Source of the DNA: an uncultured Lachnospiraceae bacterium
GTDB lineage: Bacteria > Bacillota_A > Clostridia > TANB77 > CAG-508
Assembly: GCA_947165105.1 (NCBI GenBank)
Contig: CAMUZC010000021.1
Span: forward strand, 1-20,167
Reading direction: 5' to 3'
DNA: 20,167 bases
Shown here: piece by piece, positions 8,404 to 16,173 of the stretch
Position numbering within the stretch: the first letter of the stretch is position 1
How the letters are laid out: every line of letters starts with the position of its first letter
Translations under genes and position numbers: made by a program
Notes under the pieces: generated by a model
Seen by the model: only the letters and a program-made list of their open reading frames with translations
Told to the model about the DNA's origin: nothing
Databases searched by the model: none

Positions 8404-8432
8404 TAAAAAACGTTCCTAGAAACGTTATTTTA
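8404..8432 (+). terminator. weak hairpin, possible attenuator or terminator
   Basis: In the gap after the clamp-loader genes, AACGTT (8409-8414) and AACGTT (8421-8426) form a six-pair stem with loop CCTAGA. It is preceded by an A run and followed by a broken T-rich run (ATTTTAT). The stem is short, so this may only attenuate transcription, or it may be an operator-like inverted repeat upstream of the next gene. Confidence 0.35.
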
Positions 8433-8458
8433 TATTAAATTTTATACGAGGTGAGTTA

Positions 8459-9490
8459 GTGGAAACACAAAATAATAGTCCGAACGAAGCAAAAGTCGAA
8501 GAAGTGGTCGAAAAATCTGAATATGAAAAGTTTATTGATAAATTACTTGAGTCTAAATGGTCTTATTCAAAAATTGATTGTTTTAAAAGTTGTGGATTTA
8601 AATTTAAATTAAAGTATTTAGATAAGAACTTTGTATACAGTGGAAGTATTGCAACAGAGTTTGGTACAGCAATCCATAAAGCAGAAGAATCAATTGGAAA
8701 TTATATAATAAAAAATGAACCTATTAATTATATAAAAATAAAAAATAAGTTCATGATTGATTGTATAAAAGTAAAGAAGAGATATCCAAATGATTGGATA
8801 ACTAAAGATGATTATTCAGGTAAAGACTATGAAACAAAATATCAAGATTATATTCATAAAAATATGTTTTATCTAGAAAAATACCTAAAAGATAACCCAA
8901 ATTTAGAAATCGTTGGATCAGAAGTTCCGATTAATTTTAAATTTGATGATACTTGGACGTTTACAGGATCAATCGATAGATTATATAGAGATAAAACTAC
9001 AGATAAGTATATAATTGAAGATATAAAATCTTGGCCTAATATTGAAAAACATAAAGATGAATTAGCTACTCCACTTCAATTTGTAGTTTATTCATTAGCA
9101 TTAGCAAAAATGAAGGAAAAAAGCACAGATGATATTTCTTGTCAATATTACCTTCCGATCTCAAATGAATTAGCTAGTGCAGGACATAAAAATTACATTG
9201 AAAAAGGAACTGCTAAATTAATGTCATTATTTGAAAAAATATTAGCTCAAGAATTTAAACCAGCTCCAAAACCATTATGTCATTGGTGTGAATTCTGTAG
9301 AACAAACGAAAGTGCACCAAATAAATCAAAATGGTTATGTCCTTATGCGAGTGTTTGGACAAGAGAAAGACCAGCCAATTGGTCAGAATTTAATTTTACA
9401 ACTTTGGAAGAATATCCAAAAATCTTAAATCAATATAGGTTGCAGCATGACTTACCAGTTTTACCTAGTGAGTCAGAAAATAAAAAATAG
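8459..9490 (+). CDS. RecB/Cas4-like PD-(D/E)XK exonuclease with candidate Fe-S cysteines
   Basis: 343-residue nuclease of the RecB/AddB/Cas4 family. It shows ESKWSYSKIDCFKSCGFKFK at the N-terminus, FGTAIHKAEE with His73, FTGSIDRLYRD with Asp173, YIIEDIKSW with Asp188 and Lys190, and TPLQFVVYSLAL with the Q207-x3-Y211 motif. The C-terminal cysteines C274, C277, C280 and C294, with C45 near the N-terminus, resemble the four-cysteine iron-sulfur cluster arrangement of Cas4/AddB proteins. Likely role: end-processing exonuclease for recombination or replication, working with the nearby RecA. The start is GTG with GAGGTGA (8448-8454) four bases upstream. Stop is TAG. Eight Trp codons are all TGG. 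No cas1 or cas2 is near, so a CRISPR role is not indicated. Confidence 0.8.
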   Translation: METQNNSPNEAKVEEVVEKSEYEKFIDKLLESKWSYSKIDCFKSCGFKFKLKYLDKNFVYSGSIATEFGTAIHKAEESIGNYIIKNEPINYIKIKNKFMIDCIKVKKRYPNDWITKDDYSGKDYETKYQDYIHKNMFYLEKYLKDNPNLEIVGSEVPINFKFDDTWTFTGSIDRLYRDKTTDKYIIEDIKSWPNIEKHKDELATPLQFVVYSLALAKMKEKSTDDISCQYYLPISNELASAGHKNYIEKGTAKLMSLFEKILAQEFKPAPKPLCHWCEFCRTNESAPNKSKWLCPYASVWTRERPANWSEFNFTTLEEYPKILNQYRLQHDLPVLPSESENKK

Positions 9491-9509
9491 GAATGTAGGT
9501 GATTAATTA

Positions 9510-9707
9510 ATGGCAACAAATGTTAAGGTAATTAAGCGTGATGGTGAATCTGATGAAATGTTATTAAGACGTTTTAAAAGAGAAGTACTTAGAAGTTATG
9601 TTCTAGATGAGGTTAAGAAACATGAGTTTTTTAGATCATCAAAAGAGATGGCTCAATTCAAGCATGATATGCTAATGCGTCATACAAAAAATAAGAAATA
9701 TAGATAA
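9510..9707 (+). CDS. rpsU: ribosomal protein bS21 homologue
   Basis: 65-residue basic protein matching bacterial bS21. VKVIKRDGESDEMLLRRFKREV corresponds to the S21 N-terminus (VIKVRENEPFDVALRRFKR in E. coli). VLDEVKKHEFF corresponds to VLAEVRRREFY, and the tail has the Lys/Arg-rich KHDMLMRHTKNKKYR pattern. It is slightly shorter than the bacterial protein (about 71). bS21 sits on the 30S platform near the anti-Shine-Dalgarno end of 16S rRNA and assists initiation. Phage-borne copies are known from large phages and are thought to bias host ribosomes towards phage mRNA. The ribosome binding site is TAGGTGAT, seven bases before ATG. It is the last gene of the left block, ending just before a strong terminator. 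Confidence 0.9.
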   Translation: MATNVKVIKRDGESDEMLLRRFKREVLRSYVLDEVKKHEFFRSSKEMAQFKHDMLMRHTKNKKYR

Positions 9708-9708
9708 T

Positions 9709-9738
9709 AAAAAAAACTAGCATTTAGCTAGTTTTTTT
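9709..9738. terminator. bidirectional intrinsic terminator
   Basis: AAAAAACTAGC (9711-9721), loop ATTTA, GCTAGTTTTTT (9727-9737): a perfect stem with T runs reading out on both strands. It ends the left operon after the bS21 gene, and for the opposite strand it ends the convergent glycosyltransferase gene, whose TAA stop (9724-9726) lies inside the loop region. Confidence 0.85.
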
Positions 9739-10383
9739 ATTTAAATAATTATTATTTCAATCAACTTTATCTCAATCACTAAAATATGCACAACGTTGAA
9801 TATAATTATACTCACATAAAGTGGAATTATCTCCGATATGTTGTACAATACTTGGGATAGTCGATATACAATTTATTCCATTATAATTTGCTCAAAGAAT
9901 AAAAGCAATATCTTCATGTGGATTTCCATATTCAATTTCTGGGTAAGTTTTATCTAACCAATTAAATATCTCATCTATGTATTTAGTTGGAATAATTAAT
10001 GCATTGCCACTAACATGGTGTGCAATTTTTACATACGGAGACTTTAAATTTTTAACACTATCATTCTTTTTCATATAATCTAAATTAGTTAACATGATTA
10101 TATCATCAGGTCTCGCATTAATTATTTTATTTAAATATTCTAAAAAATTTGGACATAATTCATTATCATCTTGTAAAACGAGTCTATGAGTAATTCCATC
10201 TGGTACTGGCTGTCTAAATACATATTTTGCTAATCTATATGGTCATTTTCCAAACTTTGGATCGTCTCCGCTTTGTTTAATAAAAATATCTTGATCCGAT
10301 AATCCTAGTAATTCTTTATTTTTTAAAATATTCTCTTTTCGTTCTTCAATCCCATAAATTTTTATATCACATTTATATTTCAT
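9724..10383 (-). CDS. glycosyltransferase-like protein (four TGA codons read as Trp)
   Basis: 219-residue protein, interrupted under the standard code but a single frame when TGA is Trp (residues 47, 164, 204, 209). The remaining Trp142 is TGG. Features suggest a GT-A type glycosyltransferase: THRLVLQDDNELCPNF (65-80) with a DxD-like QDDN, VSGNALIIP (124-132), HEDIAFILW (156-164), and PSIVQHIGDNSTL (177-189). That last motif is common near the end of small phage and bacterial glycosyltransferases. The donor sugar and acceptor are unknown. The start at 10383 has AAAGGA seven bases upstream; an internal Met at 10095 would drop the DD motif and is rejected. It is divergent from the next glycosyltransferase and convergent with the bS21 gene. 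Confidence 0.72.
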
Positions 10384-10451
10384 ATATTCGTCCTTTTATT
10401 TATTATACAATTATATTGTATAATATTATATATTATTGTTTGGAGATACGT
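10384..10451. promoter_or_regulatory. palindromic divergent promoter region
   Basis: The 68-base gap between the two divergent glycosyltransferase genes contains a perfect inverted repeat: TATTATACAA (10401-10410) and TTGTATAATA (10416-10425), five bases apart. Each arm carries a perfect TATAAT -10 box on its outward strand, preceded by TG. This suggests a bidirectional promoter, or a promoter overlapped by an operator dimer site. The ribosome binding sites lie just outside (AAAGGA on the - strand, GGAGA at 10442-10446 on the + strand). No obvious -35 boxes are seen. Confidence 0.55.
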
Positions 10452-11084
10452 ATGGAGATAAGATACTTTATAAGAACAACTGGTGAAAGAAAATTAGATG
10501 ATTCACTTAATCAAATTAATTATGAATTATTAATTGATACTGAACATAAACCTATTGAGTCTTTTATTGCTCAATTAAAATATATTAGTGATTATGATGC
10601 AGTATTATTGGAGGATGATGTTATTTTATGTAAAGACTTTAAAAAAAGAATAGAAGAAGTAATTAATAATCATCCTAAAGATATTATTAATTTCTTTACT
10701 CGTCCGTTATTATATTTTACAACACAATATTCACTTGATTTTTATTATAATCAATGTACGTTTTATCCAAAAGGTTTTGGTGAACGAATCGGTAATGAAA
10801 TGATTGATCTTATTTCAACAGGAAAGGTTAAATTACCAAATGAATATGACTCAATTGAATGTGAAGCTCTAAAACAATTAAATATACCTCATTTAACTTA
10901 TCGTCCTTGCTTGGTACAACATAATGATAGAAAAAGTTTGATATCTAGTTCAAACCCTAATAGAACAACACCATATTTTTTAGATTACTTAGATCAACTA
11001 AATATACTTTATGATAGTAAAGATTGTATTCTAAGGCGAAAAGAGTTAGTAGAATATAGAAATAATCATTTAAAATTAAGATAA
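10452..11084 (+). CDS. family 25-like glycosyltransferase
   Basis: 210-residue protein resembling GT25 (LPS-type) glycosyltransferases. ISDYDAVLLEDDVILCKDF (45-63) carries the typical acidic 'EDD' metal/sugar-binding motif and the following 'v.l..dF'. Near the end RPCLVQHNDRKSL parallels the PSIVQH motif of its divergent neighbour. The start at 10452 has GGAGA five bases upstream; an upstream in-frame ATG at 10416 lies inside the promoter palindrome and is rejected. It is the only + strand gene in the right half, isolated by a palindromic promoter and a bidirectional terminator. It has no Trp, so it gives no code information. Substrate unknown; the tail-fibre neighbourhood suggests modification of phage or host surface structures. 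Confidence 0.75.
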   Translation: MEIRYFIRTTGERKLDDSLNQINYELLIDTEHKPIESFIAQLKYISDYDAVLLEDDVILCKDFKKRIEEVINNHPKDIINFFTRPLLYFTTQYSLDFYYNQCTFYPKGFGERIGNEMIDLISTGKVKLPNEYDSIECEALKQLNIPHLTYRPCLVQHNDRKSLISSSNPNRTTPYFLDYLDQLNILYDSKDCILRRKELVEYRNNHLKLR

Positions 11085-11090
11085 AAAAAA

Positions 11091-11118
11091 ATAAAAAAGC
11101 TCAATTGAGCTTTTTTAT
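11091..11118. terminator. bidirectional intrinsic terminator
   Basis: A perfect palindrome with stem GCTC/GAGC around AATT, extended by A runs on one side and T runs on the other (AAAAAAGCTCAATTGAGC then T6). It terminates both the + strand glycosyltransferase gene and the long - strand tail operon, which meet here. Confidence 0.85.
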
Positions 11119-11123
11119 TTTTT

Positions 11124-11804
11124 TTATTCTTCAGATAAATTTATAATCTCTTCAATTTGATCTATTGTAAATGTCTCATTTAAAATGATATCTTCGCTCA
11201 TATCTGAATTTTGCCAGCAATCTATTCCTAATCTAATTGGATAAATTTCAAAAATGTATCCAGAACTTCCACTTCAAGTAATATCCACAGAAGCACTTCT
11301 ATTTTGGGTTATTAAATAATCAATTAAATTTGATACATTCATTGATTCTCAGTTAGAGATATCACTTATTTTGATTGGTTCTTCGCTTGATATAATTTCA
11401 CCTAAGTTATTACCATTATATTGTATACTTGAACAAAGTGATGGTTCACTATCATGAGAGATAATTTCAACTTTTAAAAATAAACTAGTAGCAGAACTTT
11501 GTAATTCACTAGCCGCATGTAAATAACTACATAAAGCAACTGGAATTGTCATTCCACCAGATTGTGAACCTATACAGTCATAAACATTAGTATTTAAAAT
11601 CTCATTTGGGAGATATTGTTTTAATTTATCTAACTTAAATATACCTGATGCTCCACTATTACCTAGATGAACTGAATTATCTAAACTTCTTATTGCTAAA
11701 ATTCTTTGTCCAAAGTTCTCAGCAGAAATAGGTGCAGTAGTTTCGGTTTTTTCTTGAATTGCTGTTGCAACTTCATTATAAATTTGCGTAAATGTTTTTG
11801 GCAT
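11124..11804 (-). CDS. tail-associated protein, paralogue of the 12572-13225 gene
   Basis: 226-residue protein at the end of the tail operon. Two TGA codons are read as Trp (one at 11349-11351), and one Trp is TGG; the frame ends in TAA at 11124. The N-terminal 45 residues (FTQIYNEVATAIQEKTETTA...) fit a short helical module often found at the start of tail or fibre proteins of phages of Firmicutes-type gut bacteria, of the form 'ia.AI.ekTg...pi....m...I..i'. The next-but-one gene (12572-13225) shares this module and a similar C-terminal DQIEEIINLSEE / TQLEEVFHISPS ending. The ATG overlaps the upstream glycosyltransferase stop (TAATG) with TTGGAG upstream. Probable small fibre or receptor-binding component; exact role unknown. 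Confidence 0.72.
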
Positions 11805-12535
11805 TAGTTTTTCTCCAATCTAAATTTGTTTTCGATTTTTTTAAATCTATTATAAACATGATAATACGTAAAAAATAAGCATGATGAATCAGTATCAACC
11901 TTAACATTTGTATTAGCCGCAACGTTTCGAACCACTCATTGCTCACTAGGACGTTCTAATTCATTATAGTTATTTATTTCAATTCAATTTTTACATTCTA
12001 AATAAAACTCTTTCAGTTTGTCGGTTCGTCCGATACAAACTCCGGCATTAATGAATGGAAAATTAAAATATTTGTATTTATTTAATTTAGCATTTCCGAA
12101 TTCATTATCTAATTTAGGCGAAGGATAAATTCCATCGGATCCATTAAAAACTATATCTGCTTCAAACGTTTCAAACATAGAAATTAAGCTTTCGTCTAAA
12201 TTTCCTACAACTTTAACATCACGTCCGTCTAATAATAATGTATACGGAGTTTTAATCTTCTCAAGTGCTTCGATAATTCCGTCAATTTTATAAGTATTCT
12301 TCCAATTAATTATGTTTCTAGTTGAATCCGGAATAATTAAGTTTAAATTATTTGCTCTAAATTGCTTCATTAATGGACTATTTTTTAAACAAGCTTCATT
12401 CATTACAGAGACAACTGACAATTGATCCGATAAATTAAATTTAATTGTCTCAGCGTCATCATAAAATCCACTTAACTTTGCGTCGGAATTTAATTTTCCT
12501 GGACAATGTACAATTCTAAATTGTTCTAAAATCAT
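11804..12535 (-). CDS. glycosyltransferase resembling procollagen-lysine (PLOD) type domain
   Basis: 243-residue protein with two TGA-coded Trp (183, 200) and one TGG. Reading TGA as stop would end it at 11984. Motifs: YTLLLDGRDVKVVGN (98-112) with a DxxD metal site, ADIVFNGSDGIYPSP (126-140), FPFINAGVCIGRTDKLKEF (159-177), and VDTDSSCLFF (212-221). This order (LDGxDV, F..e...P, NAG/NSG-xxIG, then lD..c.iF) is typical of the glycosyltransferase domain of lysyl hydroxylase/PLOD-like and related viral GTs. The start has AAAGGT seven bases upstream. It lies between two paralogous tail proteins and its stop overlaps the next start, so its product is likely made with them. Glycosylation of fibre proteins is plausible but inferred. 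Confidence 0.75.
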
Positions 12536-12571
12536 ATTTTACCTTTCACTTTCACGGCTATAAGGCCATAC

Positions 12572-13225
12572 TTATTTACTAGGACTTATATGAAAAACTT
12601 CTTCTAATTGTGTATTGCTTATTGGATATGTGTAGTGATAGTCTCCATTATCGATAATTAATAATGGAAATAATATAATATCTGCTAAATTTACGGATTG
12701 TCTATAATCATGCATTGTAAATGTTTCTGGTGAAACGCTTGCAAAATCTGTAAATAACTCATCGAAGGTTGACGGATTATATTCAACTGAACTTGGCTTT
12801 TCAAAATAATTACCACAATATCCAAAAAGATGTGTTAATGAATTAGTATCTATCTCTAAAGAAAATAGTCGTCTAGACGGTCCTGCAATATACTGATAAG
12901 TTTGATCACCACTACTGTAATATCCATAAGGGAAAACTGTATTATTATATACTGGAATACCGAATCCAATAGATACTACACTTGCATCTGATGCTGGAAC
13001 ACCAAATGATTCATTTAGATCAAATCCAACATTTTGTAGTAATGTTTTTAATTTTTGTAAATTAATTGTAACTTCATATTGAGAATTACCAAAAGTAATA
13101 GGTTCACTACCACCTGCTGCACTACGAATTTTTGCTGGCATTTGATCTAAAGTTAATGGAGTATCTTCTCCTGAAACTTCTTGAACAGCCGAAGCAATTG
13201 CATTAATTTTTTGCATTAAACTCAT
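12572..13225 (-). CDS. tail-associated protein with N-terminal fibre module
   Basis: 217-residue protein with strong AAAGGAG upstream of ATG at 13225 (a second Met at codon 4 is possible). The N-terminus MQKINAIASAVQEVSGEDTP followed by LTLDQMPAKIRSAAGGSEPI matches the short helical module also present at 11124-11804. The rest is beta-rich and Tyr/Ser/Gly-rich, typical of tail tip or receptor-binding modules, ending TQLEEVFHISPSK. It has no Trp. It lies in the operon 20 bases after the larger repeat-containing fibre gene and upstream of the glycosyltransferase. Function assigned only as probable tail component. Confidence 0.7.
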   Translation of the reverse strand: MSLMQKINAIASAVQEVSGEDTPLTLDQMPAKIRSAAGGSEPITFGNSQYEVTINLQKLKTLLQNVGFDLNESFGVPASDASVVSIGFGIPVYNNTVFPYGYYSSGDQTYQYIAGPSRRLFSLEIDTNSLTHLFGYCGNYFEKPSSVEYNPSTFDELFTDFASVSPETFTMHDYRQSVNLADIILFPLLIIDNGDYHYTYPISNTQLEEVFHISPSK

Positions 13226-13245
13226 AAAATTATTTCTCCTTTATT

Positions 13246-14223
13246 TTAAGACTCTACAGGACGACTGTCATGTAAAGTAATTGTTGATTCAGTAAATATA
13301 ATTGATATATTATTGTCTAAAGTATATCCAGTATAAGTGGTTACATCTTCTTCACCACTTGAATCTACAGTTCTGACTAATTTGATAATGTCAGAATAAA
13401 CAGAACCATTATCATAAACAATTCTAATTTTTCTATTTCTATCTATTAATTTAAGATATAATTCATCAGTCATAGTTATTGTTGAACTAAAATCAAGTAT
13501 AACTAATTCTTGATCAGTTATATCTTGACTTAATGCAGTAATCAATTGTTTAATAGTTGTATGACTAGTAGAAGTAGGATATTCATCATCATTTAGATCT
13601 GTTAAGCCCAATTCTTCTAAAATTTGATCAATAAGAGTTGTATTAGTTGTGACTTTTTGAGAAAGTCTTACATGTGAGTCTGTTGTTGGATATGTTGTAG
13701 TCTCTAGATCTCCTAATCCAACTTCAGCTAAAAGTTCATCAAGTATGTCATCTTTTGTAGAATTTTGTTGTAATAAATTTGTAACATTTTCTTTAATTTG
13801 AGGAATTTCACCGATAGCACCTGAACTAATTTGCTCTTCTAATGTATCTAATCCAATCTCGAGATTATTGATTCTACTAGTATTATTATTAATATTACTA
13901 TTTAAATTATTATACTCGGTTTTGGTTAAAATTTTATTAGTTGAACCATTAGAAATATAATCCGCATTTAATTTATTCAAACCACTAATTGCATTTTGCT
14001 TTCCGCTTAAAGTCGAATTTATAGTATTATATTCAGCAATAGTTAATAATTTATTGGTACTACCTGTAGAAATATAATCAATACTTACTTTATTTGAACT
14101 ATCTATTATATCTTGCTTAGTATTTAAATCTGAACTGGCGTTTTCAATTGCTTCAGACATTTCATTAAGTTGTGAGACGGTTAAGTAATCGTCGTCATGT
14201 CATACATGTTTAACATAAGGCAT
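13246..14223 (-). CDS. tail-fibre protein with 39-residue repeats (TGA-Trp at codon 8)
   Basis: 325-residue protein starting at 14223 with MPYVKHVW; codon 8 (14202-14200) is TGA read as Trp. AAAGGAG lies just upstream of this ATG, whereas the later Met at 14160 has no good site. The protein contains two adjacent 39-residue repeats of the form KQ..I...NK...DYIS.GSTNK.LT..EYN, characteristic of phage fibre shafts. A predicted coiled coil follows (NNNTSRINNLEIGLDTLEEQ). A second, weaker pair of repeats carries the motif ILDELLAEVGLGDLE / ILEELGLTDLNDD followed by YPT..SH. The C-terminal about 90 residues form a beta-rich domain. Probable elongated, trimeric fibre. Located between the glycine-rich adhesin and the small paralogous tail proteins. 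Confidence 0.78.
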
Positions 14224-14237
14224 TTTTTAATTCTCCT

Positions 14238-16172
14238 TTATTCTAATATTTTAGTTATTCTTACATAACCGTTTCCGCTATGGCCGGTTTCAGTATTTCC
14301 GTTTGGATCATTGAATGTCTGAGTTCCAGACATTAATTCTGTACTGGTTAAATAGTAATTACTATTTAGTAATCATTGACCAGACTGGCCTTCAGTAGAA
14401 TTAGTTTTTCAGTTATTATAAGTGGTTTCAGTATAAACCCATCCTGAGCCACCTCCGCCTGAGCCACCTCCGCCACTTTGACTTTGACCGGATGCACCGC
14501 CGTACCAGCCACCGCCACCGCCACCACATCCTCATTCGCTACTGGTTGAGTTAGCTCCTCCTCCAACTCCGAATGATCCACTAGTTGCGTATGTTGTACT
14601 AGAAATTCCTCCAGATCTTTGAGTTCCTCCTGATCCACCATCGCCAAAAGCAGTATTTCCATATCCATTTGTACCAGAAGATCCACCACCAGAGCCGCCT
14701 ATGTAATTATTACATCCATTACCTCCAGCTCCACCGGCTACTATTACTCTTGAATATAATGAGTCAGTATTTATACGAATGTCTGAAGCACCGCCGCCTC
14801 CGGCATTATCATTTTTACCTTGTCCACCTGAGCCACCGCCGTTAAAACCGCCGAGTGGTGTCTTAGTAGCGTCTTTTAATCCGTTCTCACCTTTACCTCC
14901 AACATAGATGAAAAGGTTTGTTCGATTACTAATATCTAAAGTTCCTCTAGCATAACCACCTTTGCCAAAATTTGTTGCTGAATGTCCTGAAATACCGCCT
15001 TGAGCACCTCAGCATTCTAATATATATTTTCCCGCAGATAATGGTATAGATTGAACATTACCAGTATAAACAAAGTCATGTACAAGTGATTCTACTAATT
15101 TACAATAAATTCTTTTATTTCGATTAATGATAAAATCTTCTGAAATTAAGTTAGTACAACTTGAATCTGAATACCAAAGTTTATCTTTAACAATATAATT
15201 TTCGAATTTATCTGGAAGTTCACTTATATTGATTGTAGTACCTTGAGTATAATCTGTACGTGATATTAATATAGATTGTCCACTAAAAATTCCAATTAAT
15301 TGAAGTTTGCATTGTTTTACATTTTTACGAGTTATTCGCACATAGCCATTTCCAGAATGACCTGTTTCGTTTGTTCCTGTTGGACTTAAAAATGATATAT
15401 CTCCACGTAAGTTCTTAGTATCATTTAAATAATATCGATCATCTAACAATCAATTTCCAGATTTTCCTTCAGTCGAGTTTGCAGCTCAATATGTGTATGT
15501 CGCTCCAGTATAAACTCATCCAGAGCCTCCACCTCCTCCTTTATCATCATCTGCTGAATTGTCTGGGTAAGTACCTCCACCACCGTATCAGCCGCCGCCT
15601 CCGCCGCCACCGTAACCACTACTGCGGCTCGAACCAGTTCCGCCTTGGCCAAATGAACCAGATCGACTACCACCTGATTTTTGTGTTCCAGCAATTCCAC
15701 CATCGCCAAAACCGTCTGTAGCTGATAATGCAGTGGATCCACCACCAGCACCACCTTTTTTAGTACTTGCTCCACAAGAACCGCCACCACCAGCTACAAT
15801 AACACGAGCATATAAACTATCAGTTCCAATTCTTATATCTGAGGCTCCGCCACCTTTAATACCAGAATAACCAGCTTTGCCTCCTCCATTAAATCCGCGT
15901 CTAGATGAAGAATTTGTAGAAACTCCAGAACCTCCGACATAGATATATCCTGTGGTTGATGAGTTTATAACTAAGGTTCCAGTGGAATATCCACCTTTTC
16001 CACCATATGATGTATTGTTTCTATAACCACCTGAAGCTCCTCAACACTCTAATACATAAATACCTGGATCAAATGTAAATGTTTTCATTGAACCAGTAAA
16101 GTCGAAGTTATAAATAACATCTTCACTAGGTCCATCATCTATTAAGAAAAGCGCATTAGTTTTTCCGATCAT
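14238..16172 (-). CDS. glycine-rich tail fibre/adhesin with duplicated domain (nine TGA-Trp)
   Basis: Under the standard code this stretch is a scatter of short frames. With TGA as Trp it is one 644-residue frame from ATG 16172 (AAAGGAG upstream) to TAA 14238. It has two tandem copies (residues 21-281 and 365-640) of a glycine-rich domain. Each begins with a strand pair ending Y(V/I)LECWGA, contains runs such as GGGGGGWYGG and GSGWVYT, and ends ETGHSGNGYVRIT. A non-glycine middle region (282-364) separates them. At matching sites one copy has TGA and the other TGG (Trp195/Trp556, Trp219/Trp578), which fixes the meaning of TGA. In all it has nine TGA and three TGG codons. Glycine-rich sandwiches occur in phage adhesins such as those of S16/T2-like phages; a receptor-binding role is inferred. 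Locally GC-richer because of Gly codons. Confidence 0.85.
14253..15080 (-). repeat. glycine-rich domain repeat, second copy (residues 365-640)
   Basis: Second copy, slightly longer than the first, with the same order of landmarks. ECWGA has Trp388 (TGA at 15009-15011), GGWYGG has Trp556 (TGG) and GSGWVYT has Trp578 (TGG); it ends GNGYVRIT. The copies are clearly diverged, so the duplication is not recent. Confidence 0.8.
15330..16112 (-). repeat. glycine-rich domain repeat, first copy (residues 21-281)
   Basis: First copy of the duplicated domain in the glycine-rich tail protein. Landmarks are ECWGA at residue 42, GGGGWYGG around 195, GSGWVYT around 219, and GNGYVRIT at 274-281. Its Trp codons at 195 and 219 are TGA. 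Confidence 0.8.
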
Positions 16173-16173
16173 A

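Noticed and set aside
8459..9490. Cas4 of a CRISPR system
   Set aside because: No repeats, cas1 or cas2 are visible; the phage recombination setting fits a RecB-like nuclease better.
9724..10383. Broken glycosyltransferase pseudogene
   Set aside because: All interruptions are TGA in a region where TGA is Trp, and the frame is otherwise intact with a proper start and TAA stop.
14366..15790. Several open frames overlapping the glycine-rich gene (for example 14366-14689 and 15443-15790, - strand, and 15479-15721, + strand)
   Set aside because: They lie in other frames of the glycine-rich gene, have skewed composition (Val/Ala/Leu/His-rich), and lack ribosome binding sites.
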